NCBI RefSeq assembly: GCF_034479515.1
Contig: NZ_CP140152.1
Coordinates: 5,332,001 to 5,396,000, forward strand
Direction of reading: 5' to 3'
Origin: Duganella zoogloeoides
GTDB taxonomy: Bacteria; Pseudomonadota; Gammaproteobacteria; Burkholderiales; Burkholderiaceae_D
Length of the DNA stretch: 64,000 bases
In this document: positions 62,441-64,000 of the stretch, one piece after another
Numbering within the stretch: position 1 is the stretch's first letter
Layout: the number at the start of each line of letters is the position of its first letter
Position numbers and translations under genes: made by a program
Notes under the pieces: model-generated
Seen by the model: only the letters and a program-made list of their open reading frames with translations
Told to the model about the DNA's origin: nothing
The model's database searches: none

Positions 62441-62899
62441 TTAGAGTTGAGGGTGCAGGTAGCCAGCCCTTCCGGAAAAAAGGCCGGGTGCCCACGCTGC
62501 GCAGCGGCCTACGAAGCTGACAGTCGCACTCTGCCCTGCTACGGACTCCAGTTCGACTATGCATACAAAGGGTTCACCTCTGATGCCGGTATAGCCGACC
62601 TGTACTGGAGCGTTGAACTGCACAGTGAGCGTCGCTCGTTTTAGGAAATGCCAGGCGACGTTCTGCTTAGACAGCGCTGTGCGCAAAGCGGCCGATTGCT
62701 CAACAACGACGTTGGTGGTGATTTTATTAGTTGGGTAGGCATCCCCAGAAATGAGATCAAGCTCGACGCGCCACGGTGTTGTGCGCACGCTGCTATATAG
62801 CACACCTAATGTCCAGAAACCTTGGTAGTCGTTGTTGCGGCCTATGAATCTGGCAAGTAGGCCGGAAGCGACGTGATTGAGGCAGGAACGAATTTTCAT
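62441..62899 (-). CDS. Protein of unknown function in low-GC segment
   Basis: A 152-residue frame starting MKIRSCLNHVASGLLARFIG. ATG 62899 has AGGA seven bases upstream. The product has a strand-rich look (GVLYSSVRTTPWRVELDLIS, TLTVQFNAPVQVGYTGI) and no signal peptide or membrane helix. Base composition is like that of the adjacent DUF2004 gene, and together they form an atypical stretch of about 1 kb. Codon use differs from the rest of the window. I recognise no family; it may be a decayed gene. Confidence 0.55.
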   Translation of the reverse strand: MKIRSCLNHVASGLLARFIGRNNDYQGFWTLGVLYSSVRTTPWRVELDLISGDAYPTNKITTNVVVEQSAALRTALSKQNVAWHFLKRATLTVQFNAPVQVGYTGIRGEPFVCIVELESVAGQSATVSFVGRCAAWAPGLFSGRAGYLHPQL

Positions 62900-63196
62900 G
62901 CGTGGTCCTAAAAAGGGCAAGCGCCCTTTCAGCCCATCCGCGATGCGGAGCACCCCATCATATCACCACTGTGACCGATATAGGTTACGTCCACCTTACC
63001 CAATGTCGGGGCAAAGTTCCAAGGTCCGAGCGTGGCCAAAAGCGGAAGTCCGACCAGTATACGGCAGCCGCCCTTTACCTCACAACCAGAGGTTCGTCTG
63101 ACAGCGGCTCTCAACAGGCGCGTGGGCATCATTTCGCTTATTAACGTACTTCCAGGGCTGTTCCGCCGACTCGCCGTGCGCACGCGCCTGGCGTCA
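62900..63196. other. Non-coding stretch, low GC
   Basis: 297 bases between two same-strand genes. Short open frames occur on both strands, but none has a ribosome-binding site or recognisable product. No hairpin with a T-run, repeat or attachment-site-like duplication was seen. Confidence 0.5.
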
Positions 63197-63970
63197 TCAG
63201 GCAAACTTGGTGAAGTCCGGCTTGCGCTTCTCGAAAAACGCCGTAAACGCTTCGCGCGCCTCGGGCGACAACAGCATGGCGCCGAAGTGCTTGTTTTCAG
63301 CCGCGATGGTGTCGCTGATCGCGTTGCTGCGGCTGGCCTTCATCAGCTGCTTGGTGGTGCGGATCGAACTCGCTGGCAGAGCGACCAGCTTGGCCGCCTG
63401 GCCGCGGGCAAATTCCAGCAGGTCGTCGGCCGGCACCACTTTCGACACCAGGCCCATTTCCAATGCTTCGGGCGCGAGGAACGCTTCGCCCAGCATCAGT
63501 TTTTCCGCCGCGCGCGGGTAGCCGGCGATTTGCGTGAACAGCAGGCTCGAGCCGAATTCCGGGCACAGGCCCAGTTGCGCGAACGGCATCGAGAACTTGG
63601 CGTTGTCGGCAGCGTACACGAGGTCGCAATGCATGAGCAGCGTGGTGCCGATGCCCACGGCCGCGCCGGAGACGGCAGCCACTACCGGTTTCGTCGCGCC
63701 CGACAGCGCCAGCATGAACTTGTAGACTGCGCGGTCTTCCAGGTCGCCGCTGGTGGGGGCGTTTTTCATGAAGTCTTCCAGGTCGTTGCCGGCCGTGAAA
63801 ATTTCGGGCTTGCCGGTGATCAGGATGGCGCGGACGGCTGCGTCTGCTTCGGCATCGTTGATGGCGTCGGCCATGGCCTGGTACATGGCGGCGGTGATCG
63901 CGTTCTTGCGCTCGGGGCGGTTGAATTCCAGGGTCAGGATGCCGTCTTGCTTGGTGCTCAGAATGTCCAT
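63197..63970 (-). CDS. Enoyl-CoA hydratase/isomerase family protein
   Basis: A 257-residue crotonase-fold enzyme. GKPEIFTAGNDLEDF is the first oxyanion-hole region, and KPVVAAVSGAAVGIGTTLLM the second (AAVSGAAVGIG). The catalytic Glu positions of hydratases are only partly matched: FAQLGLCPEFGSS has Glu at the second site, as in isomerase-like members such as PaaG or Delta3-Delta2 enoyl-CoA isomerase. An isomerase or a hydratase of broad specificity is possible. GGAG lies eight bases before the ATG. It ends near the low-GC segment and is otherwise isolated in the window. Confidence 0.9.
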   Translation of the reverse strand: MDILSTKQDGILTLEFNRPERKNAITAAMYQAMADAINDAEADAAVRAILITGKPEIFTAGNDLEDFMKNAPTSGDLEDRAVYKFMLALSGATKPVVAAVSGAAVGIGTTLLMHCDLVYAADNAKFSMPFAQLGLCPEFGSSLLFTQIAGYPRAAEKLMLGEAFLAPEALEMGLVSKVVPADDLLEFARGQAAKLVALPASSIRTTKQLMKASRSNAISDTIAAENKHFGAMLLSPEAREAFTAFFEKRKPDFTKFA

Positions 63971-64000
63971 GCTATCTCCAGATTATTTGCAAAAAGGGCG

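Noticed and set aside
62366..62644. 92-residue plus-strand frame in the low-GC segment
   Set aside because: It overlaps the better-supported minus-strand frame, has no ribosome-binding site and shows no recognisable motif.

Overview
The window is GC-rich (clearly above 60 % by eye), gene-dense Gram-negative chromosome. A Burkholderiales-type trimeric porin, a PhaM-type polyhydroxyalkanoate granule protein, TamA/TamB, QueC, a bifunctional-type MnmC, a Csu-type (spore coat U) pilus operon and TonB receptors of the large XAC/Caulobacter type together suggest a betaproteobacterium of the Oxalobacteraceae (Massilia, Duganella or Janthinobacterium relatives). That placement comes from gene content, not from a search. 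I see no rRNA, tRNA, CRISPR array, insertion sequence or prophage.

Layout. 1-1.8 kb: 3' end of a porin, a small proline-rich ORF and a small membrane protein. 1.8-5.6 kb (minus): queC followed without a gap by a CHASE-PAS-GAF-PAS-GGDEF diguanylate cyclase. 5.7-12.2 kb (plus): tamA-tamB, overlapping by one base. 12.2-15.4 kb: an S9 peptidase and a membrane protein. 15.4-20.4 kb (minus): a three-gene operon encoding a kleisin-like protein, a KITE/MksE-like protein and a short-armed SMC ATPase. This resembles MksBEF or Wadjet without the JetD nuclease and is the best candidate here for a poorly described system. 20.7-22.6 kb: two tandem DUF3108 proteins. 22.8-24.1 kb: phaM, a triple 110-bp palindromic repeat and a 71-residue protein. 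24.1-26.6 kb: a soluble histidine kinase and a TPR response regulator. 26.6-32.4 kb: a short membrane protein, a heptamer minisatellite, tag-mnmC and a TPR-GAF-GGDEF protein. 32.7-33.1 kb: an HxlR regulator. 33.6-38.7 kb: a mini spore-coat-U-like protein and a complete Csu-type chaperone-usher operon, with a divergent REC-AraC regulator at 38.9 kb.

39.7-43.6 kb (minus): PnuC, a catalytically dead M48-like protein and a hybrid histidine kinase. 44.2-47.2 kb: a large TonB receptor. 47.2-49.4 kb: a 61-bp repeat array, a catalase-family protein and a small OmpA-like barrel. 49.5-55.9 kb: an iron-uptake operon (Fur box, FecI, FecR, siderophore receptor, PepSY protein, DUF3649 protein), whose last gene contains an in-frame 54-bp minisatellite. 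56-59.1 kb: an MFS exporter, then a DapA-family lyase with its GntR regulator. 59.3-61.9 kb: two small enzymes or enzyme-like proteins and a Tat-exported PhoD-type phosphatase. 62-63.2 kb: a small stretch of lower GC with a DUF2004 protein and an orphan. 63.2-64 kb: an enoyl-CoA hydratase.

Two themes stand out. First, one family of structured palindromic repeats occupies three separate gaps between convergent genes. An apical stem in these copies shows a compensatory A-T to G-C change, which implies selection on a folded form. Second, several proteins keep their fold but have lost or altered key parts: MnmC with a decayed methyltransferase domain, an M48 protein without its zinc motif, and a DUF3649 protein with a repeat-expanded N-terminus.
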